Positions 35,012 to 47,202 of a stretch of DNA of 64,000 bases are shown here, piece by piece. The notes beneath the pieces are model-generated. The model saw nothing but the letters and a program-made list of their open reading frames with translations. It did not search any database and was not told where the DNA came from. The DNA lies in the NCBI GenBank assembly GCA_016125455.1, contig WGLS01000004.1:186001-250000 (forward strand), given 5' to 3'. Position numbers and translations under genes: made by a program. The stretch is from Alphaproteobacteria bacterium. GTDB lineage: Bacteria > Pseudomonadota > Alphaproteobacteria > Caulobacterales > Parvularculaceae. Each line of letters opens with the position of its first letter. Positions within the stretch are counted from its first letter, which is position 1.

Positions 35012-36193
35012 ATGCAATTGACCGCCGAACACGAACAACTCCGAAGCACGCTGAAGCGTTTCATTGACACGGAGATCAATCCGCATGTCGACGAGTGGGA
35101 AGAGGCCGAGATCTTCCCGGCTCATGAGGTGTTCAAGGGGCTTGGCGAACTCGGCCTCCTCGGCGTGACGAAGCCGGAAGAATATGGCGGCATGGGGCTC
35201 GACTGGTCCTATGGCGCAGTCGTCGCGGAGACGCTTGGGCATATCAATTGCGGCGCCATCCCGATGGCGATTGGCGTACAGACCGACATGGCGACGCCGG
35301 CGCTCGCGAAGTTCGGGTCCGATGCGGCGAAGGAAGATTTCCTGAAACCGTCTGTCTCCGGCGATTACGTCGCCTGCCTTGGCGTCTCGGAAGTCGGGTC
35401 CGGCTCCGATGTTGCGTCGATCAAGACGACCGCCAGGAAGGACGGCGACGATTATGTCGTCAATGGCGGCAAGATGTGGACGACAAACGGTACGCAGGCC
35501 GACTGGATGTGCCTCCTCGCCAACACGTCGGACGGCCCGGTCCATCAGAACAAGACGTTGATCTGCGTGCCGCTCAAGGACGACGACGGCGCGCATCGCA
35601 AGGGCGTGACCGTGGCGCGCAAGCTGAAGAAGCTCGGCATGCGAAGCTCCGATACGGCCGAATTCTTCTTCGAGGACGTCCGGGTGCCCCAGCGTTACCG
35701 CATCGGGGAAGAGGGCGCCGGTTTCATGTACCAGATGTTACAATTCCAGGAGGAGCGCCTGTGGGGCGCACTCTCCGGAATCATCGCGATGGAGAAAGTG
35801 ATCGAGGACACGATTGAGTATGCCGGCCAGCGAAAAGCTTTCGGCAAATCGATCCTCGACAACCAGGTTGTCCACTTCCGTCTCGCCGAGTTGAAGACCG
35901 AACTGGAAATGTTCCGGTCGTTCGTCTGGGACGCGGTCGCAAAAATGATGTCCGGCGAGGACGTCACGATGATGGCGTCGATGGCCAAGTTGAAGGCTGG
36001 CAGGCTCTCCCGCGAGATCAACGACGGCTGCCTGCAATACTGGGGCGGCATGGGGTTTATGGAGGAAACGTCAGTGTCTCGCGCGTACCGCGACGGTCGG
36101 CTCGCCTCCATTGGCGGCGGCGCCGACGAGGTCATGCTGTCGATTATCTGCAAGTACATGGGCATCCTGCCGGGAAAGACGAACCGGGGTTAG
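35012..36193 (+). CDS. Acyl-CoA dehydrogenase, citronellyl-CoA dehydrogenase-like
   Basis: A 393-residue flavoprotein with the three acyl-CoA dehydrogenase domains. GVSEVGSGSDVASIKTTA and KMWTTNGTQADWMCLLANTS form the FAD-binding beta domain; LQYWGGMGFMEETSVSRAYRDGR lies in the C-terminal helical domain. The opening (INPHVDEWEEAEIFPAHEVF) and the core closely resemble AtuD as I remember it. It would introduce the 2,3 double bond before carboxylation. Preceded by GAAGGAATAAAGAC. Confidence 0.87.
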   Translation: MQLTAEHEQLRSTLKRFIDTEINPHVDEWEEAEIFPAHEVFKGLGELGLLGVTKPEEYGGMGLDWSYGAVVAETLGHINCGAIPMAIGVQTDMATPALAKFGSDAAKEDFLKPSVSGDYVACLGVSEVGSGSDVASIKTTARKDGDDYVVNGGKMWTTNGTQADWMCLLANTSDGPVHQNKTLICVPLKDDDGAHRKGVTVARKLKKLGMRSSDTAEFFFEDVRVPQRYRIGEEGAGFMYQMLQFQEERLWGALSGIIAMEKVIEDTIEYAGQRKAFGKSILDNQVVHFRLAELKTELEMFRSFVWDAVAKMMSGEDVTMMASMAKLKAGRLSREINDGCLQYWGGMGFMEETSVSRAYRDGRLASIGGGADEVMLSIICKYMGILPGKTNRG

Positions 36194-36206
36194 CGGGATT
36201 ATCCCC

Positions 36207-36284
36207 CTTCGTCCGTCAAGACGCAGCGACAGGTTGGGAGCCGATCGCGCTTCATCCACGGACGGGGCGTCTCTAAGGGCGAAG
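36207..36284. repeat. Degenerate palindromic intergenic repeats
   Basis: Between the dehydrogenase and hydratase genes, CTTCGTCCGTCAAGACGCAG (36208-36227) and GGGGCGTCTCTAAGGGCGAAG (36264-36284) are roughly inverted copies of the same GTC-rich arms seen at 34893-34974 and 48383-48421. They are decayed and probably non-mobile now. Confidence 0.4.
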
Positions 36285-36315
36285 CGATTTTTCTCCTCTG
36301 GATGAAAGGCGACGG

Positions 36316-37132
36316 ATGAGCATCCCGAGCGAACTTACTGATCTAAAGCTGACGCGCCGCGGGGCGGCTCTCTTTATCACCCTTGATCGGCCGCAGGCGA
36401 AGAACGCGCTGACAGCCGAGATGGTTTCCGGGCTGAGTGAATTGGCTGACGCGCTTATCGCGGAGACGGAAGTGCGCGTCGTCGTCCTTCGCGGCGCCGG
36501 GGCGACTTTCTGCGCCGGCGGCGACGTCAAGGACTTCGCGAAGCAGATGATGGCGCCGGACCCGGCCCCAGGCGAACGGGATCCTGTGCGCGATGCCAAT
36601 CGCGCATTCGGGACATTGCTGCAGAAGCTTGACGCGATCCCTCAGGTCTTTGTCTCGGTCGTTGAGGGCGCGGCCTTCGGCGGCGCGATGGGATTTTTGT
36701 CCGTATCGGACGTGGTCATCGCGGCGGAGGGCGCCAGGTACTCCCTGTCGGAAGCGACCCTCGGCATTCCGCCGGCGCAGATAGGCCCGTTCGTTGTGCG
36801 CAAGATCGGCTTGTTCAACGCCCGGCGGCTCGCGTTGACCGGCGCGCGATTTGAGAACGATACGGCGTTGTCGGTCGGGCTCATCGACGAACGCGTATCG
36901 GCCGCGGATATTGAGCTGGCCCTGAAAAATTGGCTCAATGACGTTGGCCGGTGCGACCCCGCCGCAGTCGCCGCGACGAAGGCGCTCATGAACCGCGCCG
37001 CCGCCACGATTGACGACGCGCAGCTTGATGCAGCTGCGGATGATTTCGTCAGATGCCTGCGGGGACAGGGGCGCGCGGGGGCAATGGCCTTCGCAGCCAG
37101 GCAGGCGCCGCCCTGGGTAGAGGATTTCAGCG

Positions 37133-37140
<8 letters not shown>
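36316..37140 (+). CDS. Enoyl-CoA hydratase/isomerase family protein
   Basis: A 274-residue crotonase-fold protein. LDRPQAKNALTAEMV, AGATFCAGGDVKDF (first oxyanion-hole strand) and VEGAAFGGAMGFLSVSDVVI (second) are in order, and SEATLGIPPAQIGPFVVRKIG carries the expected catalytic Glu region. In this cluster it would hydrate the carboxylated (glutaconyl-type) intermediate, as AtuE/LiuC do. Its end overlaps the alpha subunit start by 8 bases. Confidence 0.87.
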
Positions 37141-39106
<1,966 letters not shown>

Positions 39107-39109
39107 GCC

Positions 39110-39973
39110 GTGAAGGACAAGGCGACACTGACTTGCGCGCTTACCGGCGTGCTGACGAATCCCGATCAACATCCTGTGCCGGTCACCCCGGAACAGATGG
39201 CCGCCGAGGCGAAGCGCGCCTATGACGCCGGCGCGACGATCATGCACGTGCATTACCGCCAGCAGGAGTCGGGCAAGGGGCACTTGCCAACCTGGGATCC
39301 GGTCATCTGTGGCGAAATCAACGACGCCATCCGGGCGGCGTGCCCGGGCGTCGTCATAAATATGACGACCGGCGTCGTCGGGCCGGAATATGAGTACGTC
39401 CTTGACTATCTGCGCGCCTGCAGGCCGGAAATGGCCGCCTGCAACGCCGGGACGCTCAACTATCTGAAGACGCGCAAGGACGGCTCCTGGGCGTGGCCCC
39501 CGATGACATTCGACAATCCGGTCGCGAAGGTGACGGACTTCATCAACGTTATGAAGGAAAACGACATCGTGCCGGAGTTCGAATGCTTTGACGTCGGCAT
39601 CGTTCGCGCCGTCGGCATGTATATCGACAACGGCATGGTCGACTTTGCCGACTACAATTTCGTCATGGGCGTGGCGTCGGGCATGCCCGCGGACGTCGAT
39701 CTTCTGCCGATCCTCCTGAAGTACAAGAAGGAAGGCATGCCCTGGCAGGCGACGGTGATCGGCCGCGAGGACGTCTGGGACGTTCACCGGCGCGTGGCGG
39801 AACTGGGCGGCAACCTTCGAACAGGGCTCGAGGACTGCTTCTATCTCCCGGATGGCTCGAAAGCGGCGTCGAACGGCCCAATGATCGAGGCGCTTGCCAA
39901 GATAGCGCGCGCGGTGGGCCGGGAAATCACGACGCCGGCGGAAACCCGTGAATTTCTCCGCCACGCCGCCTGA
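39110..39973 (+). CDS. BKACE-family beta-keto acid cleavage enzyme
   Basis: A 287-residue protein of the 3-keto-5-aminohexanoate cleavage family. Zn ligands are visible as His46 and His48 in IMHVHYR and Glu241 in GLEDC. Members join a 3-oxo acid with acetyl-CoA to give acetoacetate and a new acyl-CoA. The start is GTG, 3 bases after the carboxylase alpha stop, so it belongs to the same operon. Known liu/atu modules use an HMG-CoA-lyase-type enzyme instead, which makes this member interesting. Confidence 0.88.
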   Translation: MKDKATLTCALTGVLTNPDQHPVPVTPEQMAAEAKRAYDAGATIMHVHYRQQESGKGHLPTWDPVICGEINDAIRAACPGVVINMTTGVVGPEYEYVLDYLRACRPEMAACNAGTLNYLKTRKDGSWAWPPMTFDNPVAKVTDFINVMKENDIVPEFECFDVGIVRAVGMYIDNGMVDFADYNFVMGVASGMPADVDLLPILLKYKKEGMPWQATVIGREDVWDVHRRVAELGGNLRTGLEDCFYLPDGSKAASNGPMIEALAKIARAVGREITTPAETREFLRHAA

Positions 39974-40117
39974 ACACGTTGCCGGCGCTTTTGCGGCCAT
40001 AGGGCAAAAATCCGGCTTCGGCCTTGCGCGCTGCCCGCGCCGCTGGTATTCGCGCCATCTTCAATTTCTGTGGCGCCTTTCGTGGCGTCGATCGTCGTTT
40101 ATTCAAGGGTGCCGGAA

Positions 40118-40300
40118 ATGGCCGTTCCGAAGCGAAAAACAACCAGCGCGAAACGCGGGATGCGGCGCGCGCACGACCGGATCGGGTCGGACGCCTATGT
40201 TGAAGACAAGGATTCCGGCGAATTGCGCCGCCCGCACCACATCGACCTGAAGACCGGCAAGTATCGCGGTCGCCAGGTTCTCGAGCCGCGCGACGATTGA
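40118..40300 (+). CDS. rpmF: 50S ribosomal protein L32
   Basis: A 60-residue basic protein starting [20 protein letters not shown], the conserved L32 start. The rest ([21 protein letters not shown]) is the alphaproteobacterial, zinc-free form. ATG 40118 is clear from this start; AAGGG lies upstream. The frequent partner plsX is not adjacent. Confidence 0.95.
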   Translation: MAVPKRKTTSAKRGMRRAHDRIGSDAYVEDKDSGELRRPHHIDLKTGKYRGRQVLEPRDD

Positions 40301-40463
40301 TCTACATTCGGGCTGTGGAAACTTCGGCGTCGCGGGCGCCTTCACGCCATATCGTCGCCACTTTCCATCTATCCTATCGTTAAGATCAACCGGTCGAGGG
40401 CGGGGGCGTCCTTCGACCGCGCCGCGCCTCGAACGGGCGCGCCTACGATGGGGCCGAAAACTC

Positions 40464-41339
40464 ATGCAAAGACTTGTCGCGGCGGGCGCTAGCGCGCTTT
40501 TCGCCGCTATACTGGCGGGATGCCAGACTTACCCCGATCCTGGTGGCAACGCATTCCTGTATTGCGACCAGCGGGCGGAAGCCTGCTACCGGTCGTGCGA
40601 ATCAGCTCTCGATGAAGGGTCCTATGCCCGCTGCCAGGACAGTTGCGGGGTGAGCGCTGATCGCTGCTTTGCAAACGCCAACGCTGAGCGACGCTACGCG
40701 TCAACCTATACCGTCGTGAATCCGTGGTACGGGCGCTATGGCGCCTGGTATCCTTCACGGGGCTACGTGTTCTCTGTCGACATCTACAACCGCTACGGTC
40801 TCCGCCGTGCGTACCGCCCCCAGCGTATTGCGCCCTATGCCTATGGCCGCCCGCGGGTTGCGCCGCGTCGGGCGGTAAGGCCCTATGCGGGCCCGCCGCG
40901 GCGCGCGGCCCGACCCTATCGCGATCAGCGTCCGCGCCGTGCCGCGCCGCAACGGCGAGGCGGCGCAATTGTTGGGCCGGGTCCGCGGCAAGGACGCGCC
41001 GACCGAAATCCGAGAGGACGGGATGGCGCGGTTCGGCCAGGAAATCGCGGTCGGCCTCAAGGGCGGCCTGCCAACCGCGGCCAACCCCAAGGCAGGCCTG
41101 CCAACCGAGGCCAACCCCAAGGCAGGCCCGCCAGTCGCGGCCAACCCCAGGGCAGGCCCGCCAACCGCGGCCAACCTCAGGGTAGGCCCGCCAACCGCGG
41201 CCAGCCTCAAGGCCGCCCGGCCGGTCGTGGTCAGCCTCAGGGTCGGCCCGCCAACCGAGGCGGCGGCCCACGCCGTGGCGGCGGCGGCGGCGGCGGCGCC
41301 GACAACCGTGGCAATTCGGGCGAAGTCGACCGCGAATAG
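40464..41339 (+). CDS. Lipoprotein with Cys-rich head and 10-residue tandem repeats
   Basis: A 291-residue protein with a lipobox LAGC (Cys20). The head has six cysteines (34, 41, 45, 57, 61, 68), enough for three disulfides. A Tyr/Arg-rich middle follows, then seven copies of a 10-residue unit close to NRGQPQGRPA at 194-263 and a Gly-rich tail. The repeat region is very basic and disordered, suited to binding anionic polymers such as LPS, nucleic acid or wall material. No known family recognised. Confidence 0.75.
   Translation: MQRLVAAGASALFAAILAGCQTYPDPGGNAFLYCDQRAEACYRSCESALDEGSYARCQDSCGVSADRCFANANAERRYASTYTVVNPWYGRYGAWYPSRGYVFSVDIYNRYGLRRAYRPQRIAPYAYGRPRVAPRRAVRPYAGPPRRAARPYRDQRPRRAAPQRRGGAIVGPGPRQGRADRNPRGRDGAVRPGNRGRPQGRPANRGQPQGRPANRGQPQGRPASRGQPQGRPANRGQPQGRPANRGQPQGRPAGRGQPQGRPANRGGGPRRGGGGGGGADNRGNSGEVDRE
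41043..41252 (+). repeat. Seven tandem 30-base coding repeats
   Basis: Seven units of 30 bases (core CCAACCGCGGCCAACCCC) encode the NRGQPQGRPA units of the lipoprotein. Units differ by a few bases, mostly silent or swapping Asn for Ser or Gly, so the array is under coding constraint. Copy number is likely to vary between strains by slippage. Confidence 0.9.
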
Positions 41340-41449
41340 GTGCGGCTGACGCTGTCCTGACTCGACGAACAGGCGCGCTTGCGATTACGCATAGAGCGCT
41401 AGTTTCGTCGCCGGGCCCACGTTGCGCCGGCAAATGAGGGGCCCGCCTG

Positions 41450-43594
41450 ATGCTTCGACTATTCGGTCGCGGACCTCGCGGCGCGTTCGCCGCGAACCGC
41501 CTGACGCCGCCTGTTGCGGCAAAACGAACAGCAGTCGCGGAGCTGTTCGGCCAACGGCGAACCGATCCATACGCGTGGCTGCGCGACGAGGACTGGCGAA
41601 AGGTCCTGCGCGACCCCGGCGCCTTGGCGACGGAAATACGGGCGCACCTTGAAGCGGAGAACGCCTACTACGACGAAGGCGTCCGTCATCTCGGCCAGTT
41701 GCGCGACGCGCTCTTCGAGGAAATGAAAGGCCGGATCAAGGAGGACGACTCCTCGCCGCCACAACCAGATGGTCCGTATGCCTATTATACGCGGTTCCGC
41801 GAAGGAGGCGAGCATCCGATTTTTGCCCGTCGCCCCCGGGACGGGGGCGCGGAGCAATTGCTGTTCGATGGAGACAAGGAAAAGGGCGATGCGGAATTTT
41901 TCAACGTCGCAGCTGTCATCCATAGCCCCGATCACGCGAAAATAGCCTACGCCGTCGATCGCATCGGGTCGGAGTATTTCGACGTGCGAATCAGGGACGT
42001 CTCCAGCGCCGCCGAGGCGCCTGAGTCCATCCTGAACACAGACGGTTATGTTGTTTGGAGCGCAGATTCCGGCTCGTTTCTTTACGTCGAGCGCGATGAC
42101 AACCAGCGTCCGAAGCGCGTCAGGCGTCACGTTCTGGGCGCGGACCCTTCGGCCGACGAGGTCGTCTACGAGGAGTCTGACGACGCCTATTTCCTCAGCA
42201 TCGACATCAGCCAGAGCCGCGAGTTCATCTTCATCGTCAGCTCGAACGGGACGTCGAGCGAGGTCCGCTTCGTGCGCAGTGACGCCGCGGCCGGCGCCGC
42301 GCCCTTGTTGATCGAGCCGCGGCGGGCGGACGTCATTTACTATGCGGAACATCACGACGACAGCTTCTACATCCAGACCAACGACGACGACGCGATTGAC
42401 TTCAAGATCGTCAAAGCGCCGGTCATTGCCCCCGGTCGGGAAAACTGGGTCGATTGGCTGCCGGCGCGCGCCGGCGTATTCCTCAGGACGTTTGTTGCGC
42501 TAAAAGACTTTGTCGTGCGACTGGAGACAAAGGACGCGCTGCCGAGGATCGTGATTTCCGACTGGTCGCGAAGAAAGGAGCGAACGCTGAAGTTCGATGA
42601 GGCGGCGTACGCACTATCGATCGACGGTGGATATGAATTCGATTCTGGCGTCATCCGCGTCGCCTATGCGTCGCCGGCGACCCCGCAGGAAGTCATGGAC
42701 GTAAACCTTCGCACCAACGCCCGCACGACGGTCAAGGTTCAGGAAATCCCGAGCGGGCATAATCCGGATGATTACGTCGTTGAGCGGATGACTTTGCCCA
42801 TGCGTGACGGCGCCGAAACGCCGGTCACTATCCTGCGGCGCAAGTCGACGAAGTTCAACGCCAGGGCGCCGATGTTCCTTTATGGATACGGCGCATACGG
42901 AATTTCGATTCCGGCGGACTTCAATGCAAGGTCGCTGTCGCTGGTCGACCGTGGCGTCGTCTACGTTACTGCCCACGTTCGCGGCGGCGCGGACAAGGGG
43001 CGCGGCTGGTACCTCGATGGCAAGCTTGAAAACAAGCAGAACTCCTTCAATGATTTTGTCGACGTCGCGGCCGAACTCCACCGGCAGGGCAAGTCGGCCC
43101 CGGCGCGCACGGTTATTTTTGGCGGATCGGCTGGAGGGCTGCTCGTCGGAGCGGCGGTGAACCAGGCGCCGGAGCGATTTGCCGGCGTGATCGGGGCGGT
43201 GCCGTTTGTTGACGTGCTCAATACGATTTCGGACGCCGATCTGCCCCTGACGCCGCCGGAATGGCTGGAGTGGGGCGACCCCATCCGCGACAAGGGCGCA
43301 TTCGAGCGGATCCGCAGCTATTCGCCCTATGACAATATCGACCCGACGCGGCATTATCCGCCGATCCTCGCCACAGGCGGCATCGCGGACTACCGGGTGA
43401 CCTACTGGGAGCCGGCGAAATGGATCGCCCGGCTTCGGGAAGAAGCAAAGGGCGGGCCTTTCTTCCTGCGTATGGACATGAGCGCGGGGCACGCCGGGTC
43501 GGCGGCCCGCTTCGAGCGGCTCAGAGAATTTGCGGAATACTACGCTTTTGCGCTGGAGGTTTTTGGGCTCGCGGAGCCACGCCGGAAAGGCTGA
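41450..43594 (+). CDS. S9 family serine peptidase, oligopeptidase B-like
   Basis: A 714-residue prolyl-oligopeptidase-family enzyme. Residues about 75-400 form the seven-bladed propeller; the catalytic domain has Ser560 in FGGSAGG, Asp647 in GGIADYRVTYWEP and His681 in SAGHAGSAARF. YGYGAYGISI and HVRGGADKGRGWYLDGKLE are strong oligopeptidase B features (cleavage after basic residues in peptides). No signal peptide, so probably cytoplasmic. Confidence 0.92.
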   Translation: MLRLFGRGPRGAFAANRLTPPVAAKRTAVAELFGQRRTDPYAWLRDEDWRKVLRDPGALATEIRAHLEAENAYYDEGVRHLGQLRDALFEEMKGRIKEDDSSPPQPDGPYAYYTRFREGGEHPIFARRPRDGGAEQLLFDGDKEKGDAEFFNVAAVIHSPDHAKIAYAVDRIGSEYFDVRIRDVSSAAEAPESILNTDGYVVWSADSGSFLYVERDDNQRPKRVRRHVLGADPSADEVVYEESDDAYFLSIDISQSREFIFIVSSNGTSSEVRFVRSDAAAGAAPLLIEPRRADVIYYAEHHDDSFYIQTNDDDAIDFKIVKAPVIAPGRENWVDWLPARAGVFLRTFVALKDFVVRLETKDALPRIVISDWSRRKERTLKFDEAAYALSIDGGYEFDSGVIRVAYASPATPQEVMDVNLRTNARTTVKVQEIPSGHNPDDYVVERMTLPMRDGAETPVTILRRKSTKFNARAPMFLYGYGAYGISIPADFNARSLSLVDRGVVYVTAHVRGGADKGRGWYLDGKLENKQNSFNDFVDVAAELHRQGKSAPARTVIFGGSAGGLLVGAAVNQAPERFAGVIGAVPFVDVLNTISDADLPLTPPEWLEWGDPIRDKGAFERIRSYSPYDNIDPTRHYPPILATGGIADYRVTYWEPAKWIARLREEAKGGPFFLRMDMSAGHAGSAARFERLREFAEYYAFALEVFGLAEPRRKG

Positions 43595-43690
43595 ACGGCC
43601 CGGCTGGCGGCGAGCCGGCTCATGGCCTTCCCGCCGGCGAAGTCTTCGGCTAACTCCCTCGCAAGCTTCACCGCATCGCGAAGGGACTGA

Positions 43691-44983
<1,293 letters not shown>

Positions 44984-45010
44984 TTGCCATTGCCGGCGCG
45001 ACCAGCGGTG

Positions 45011-45030
45011 GGTCGGCCTCAGGGCCGACC
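45011..45030. terminator. Hairpin between convergent eno and patatin genes
   Basis: GGTCGGCC-TCAG-GGCCGACC is a perfect 8-base stem with a 4-base loop, 27 bases after the eno stop. The patatin stop codon lies in the loop. No T-run follows, so it may work as a bidirectional barrier for convergent transcripts rather than a classic terminator. Confidence 0.45.
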
Positions 45031-46527
45031 GGTCGTTGCATCGGCCCTGCCGTTAGAGATCGCCGATGACGGTTGATCCGCGTCGGCGCCTATTTCGCGA
45101 GGCGAGAAGCCGGCGGCTTTCATCTGTCGCCGTATTTCCGGGATTGCGTCGCGCACTATGGCGTAGGCTGCCGCCACGACGAGATCGCCGTCGCATCCGG
45201 AGATCTTCAGGCTTGTCGGCACGTCGCGAAGGCGGGCCGCGGGCGTCGCGTAGCGCTTGCGAATGCCGCGGCAGCTTTCTGGCCAGCTCTCGAGGCGGGC
45301 GTCGACGATTGAAAGTTCGATGATGACTGCCGGGAAACCCAGTTCTTCCGCCGCCGCGGTCCACACGATCGCCCGATAGGCTTCGGCCCGGACATTGGCG
45401 ATCGCGACGACTTGTCCCGGATTCCGCGTCCAAAGCCTGAGGTTCGAAGTATCGCGATAGGCGTCCGTATCCGTCGGAACGCCCGCATTGATCGAGATGA
45501 TGATCGCCCGGTCGGGCGGCGCGCCTGAGCGTTTCGCCCGCAACAGGAGTTCCTGCAGACTCTCCGTCCCCGTATTGTCGAGAATGCCGCCATCGCCGAG
45601 ATGCCAGTACTCACGTGCGTCATCGCGGGACCGGTGCGGCGCTTCGATGGCGACCGGTCCGAGAAGCGGTGGAAAAGCAGCCGACGCCGCGACCGCCAGC
45701 GACAGCGGCAAGTCGTCTGGCGTCGGACGCGCCTGTCCTGCCGCCGAAAAACTATCGGCCCAGACGACAGCGAGCGCGTCGCTTTTGCCCGCGATTTCCA
45801 CGCCGGGCAGGAGACTTGCCTCGCCGATCTCCGCGATTGCGGCCTGGGAAAAAACAAACCGCCGGGAGTCGTCGTAGCTTGCGGCGTTGATGAGCAGTAC
45901 CGGCCTCTCGCCCATATCGCCGAACGTCGCGCCGTCAAGAAACGATGCGTCGAGCGTTTCCTGAAGCGAAGTGATCCGACGGGTTGGGCTGAGGAAGCGG
46001 ATCGGATTGTAGATCTGTCGCAACGCAGTCGGCGTCAGGTAGTTTTTCCGCATCGTGGCGAGGAATTCATCGAAATAGGCGTCCGCGCATTCCCGCCGCG
46101 GCGCCTGAATGCCGCAGGCCGTCAATGGTTGCGTCGCGAGATACGCCGCCGCGAAACTGCCGCCCGATACGGCGGAAAGATGACTGACGCGCGCCAGTAT
46201 GCCTTCCTCGTAAAGAGCTTCCGCGCTGGCCGCTGCAAATACCGCCGCGCGGCTGCCGCCGCCGGAAAAGGCGAGGCCGACGAATTCCCTGTCGCCTGAC
46301 GCCGATGACGCCGCCGATGACGCCGCCGACGACGCCGCCGAGGCAAAGACCGGATTGACTGGCGTGGCGGATACTTGGCCCGGCACGCCGCCGACCGCAG
46401 GCAGCGCGCTCGACTGCGAGGCGTCAGCGTCCATGCGGTAGTGAATACGGTCGGGCAGGAAAACGACGCAACCACTCGTCGTAAATGTGAGGAGAAAGAG
46501 CGCCGCCGCTCTCAACAGGTATCTCAT
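45019..46527 (-). CDS. Patatin-like phospholipase lipoprotein
   Basis: A 502-residue exported protein with lipobox TSGC (about residue 20). A Ser/Ala linker at about 65-75 precedes the patatin domain: LAFSGGGSRAAVF (oxyanion loop), LSAVSGGSFAAAY (nucleophile Ser in SxSGG form) and WHLGDGGILDN (Asp of the dyad). It should hydrolyse phospholipid acyl esters in the envelope. ATG 46527 gives the signal peptide; the frame upstream is longer but unsupported. It is inserted inversely between eno and ftsB. Confidence 0.87.
   Translation of the reverse strand: MRYLLRAAALFLLTFTTSGCVVFLPDRIHYRMDADASQSSALPAVGGVPGQVSATPVNPVFASAASSAASSAASSASGDREFVGLAFSGGGSRAAVFAAASAEALYEEGILARVSHLSAVSGGSFAAAYLATQPLTACGIQAPRRECADAYFDEFLATMRKNYLTPTALRQIYNPIRFLSPTRRITSLQETLDASFLDGATFGDMGERPVLLINAASYDDSRRFVFSQAAIAEIGEASLLPGVEIAGKSDALAVVWADSFSAAGQARPTPDDLPLSLAVAASAAFPPLLGPVAIEAPHRSRDDAREYWHLGDGGILDNTGTESLQELLLRAKRSGAPPDRAIIISINAGVPTDTDAYRDTSNLRLWTRNPGQVVAIANVRAEAYRAIVWTAAAEELGFPAVIIELSIVDARLESWPESCRGIRKRYATPAARLRDVPTSLKISGCDGDLVVAAAYAIVRDAIPEIRRQMKAAGFSPREIGADADQPSSAISNGRADATTGRP
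46297..46341 (-). repeat. Short imperfect triplet-type repeat in the patatin linker
   Basis: Repeated GCCGCCGATGAC-like blocks encode the SAASSAASSAASSA linker of the patatin lipoprotein. Such runs are slippage-prone and explain a flexible tether between the lipid anchor and the catalytic domain. Confidence 0.6.
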
Positions 46528-46708
46528 TTTTGCTCGATTGCCCCCGACGATTGCGGCGCTGGCGCCGCGGTAGCTGTTTCTTCGCGAGTTGACCGCAAAC
46601 TCAGGCGCAAGCCCATCCCCCACTGCGGGAGGCGCAACCCCTTTCACACGCCATGTCCGCGCGCCGTATTGTCTCCGGCGAGAGAATGCGGCCTTCGTCG
46701 TGTTGGCG

Positions 46709-46724
46709 TTAACTGTCCGTTTAC
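46709..46724 (+). promoter_or_regulatory. Possible CtrA box upstream of ftsB
   Basis: TTAA-CTGTCCG-TTTAC matches the CtrA consensus TTAA-N7-TTAA(C) with one mismatch, 40 bases before the ftsB start. A division gene is a plausible CtrA target in alphaproteobacteria. The motif is short, so chance cannot be excluded. Confidence 0.35.
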
Positions 46725-46763
46725 CTTGGCTGATTCATTGCTGACGATTCGGGAGGGCAATGC

Positions 46764-47120
46764 GTGCGTATATCTTTGAAGACAATGGTTGGCGCAACGG
46801 TATGGGCTGCGCTGATTGGATGGATTGCGCTAGAGGCAATGAGCGCCCTTGTTGGGCCGGCGAGCTATCGTGCGCTTGCCGAGCGGGAAGCGACGCTCGC
46901 CCAGCTTGAGGCGGACCTTGTAGACCTCTCCGCGCATCGCGAGCGCCTGACGCAGCGGGCTGACCGGCTGAATTCCGCGCATATCGATGCGGAACTGCTC
47001 GACGAAAGGGTGCGGGCGGTCCTCGGTTACGTGAGCGACGGCGAATGGGTCGCGTCGCGCGCGGAAATCGAGGCGGCGCTTTCTGGCGACGGTGAATGGC
47101 CCGACATGACCGCTGAATGA
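46764..47120 (+). CDS. ftsB: Septum formation initiator, FtsB/DivIC family
   Basis: A 118-residue bitopic membrane protein: helix at about 8-30 (MVGATVWAALIGWIALEAMS) followed by a coiled coil (LAEREATLAQLEADLVDLSA) and the conserved LDERVRAVLGYV end. FtsB links with FtsL/FtsQ at the division site. GTG start behind GGGAGGG (46751-46757). The position before pdhA is typical of alphaproteobacteria. Confidence 0.88.
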   Translation: MRISLKTMVGATVWAALIGWIALEAMSALVGPASYRALAEREATLAQLEADLVDLSAHRERLTQRADRLNSAHIDAELLDERVRAVLGYVSDGEWVASRAEIEAALSGDGEWPDMTAE

Positions 47121-47202
47121 AGGCGTCGCACAAGCCGCGCGCCATCCTTGCCGCTGCCGGGAGGCGGCGATAAACAGGGCCAGCGATGACCGGAGGCCCA
47201 AC

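Noticed and set aside
34973-35596. Minus-strand 207-codon frame overlapping the acyl-CoA dehydrogenase
   Set aside because: The plus strand encodes conserved dehydrogenase domains with a clear ribosome site; the antisense frame has no family features.
41043-41252. Possible CRISPR array
   Set aside because: The 30-base units are contiguous without unique spacers and translate as in-frame 10-residue repeats of a lipoprotein.
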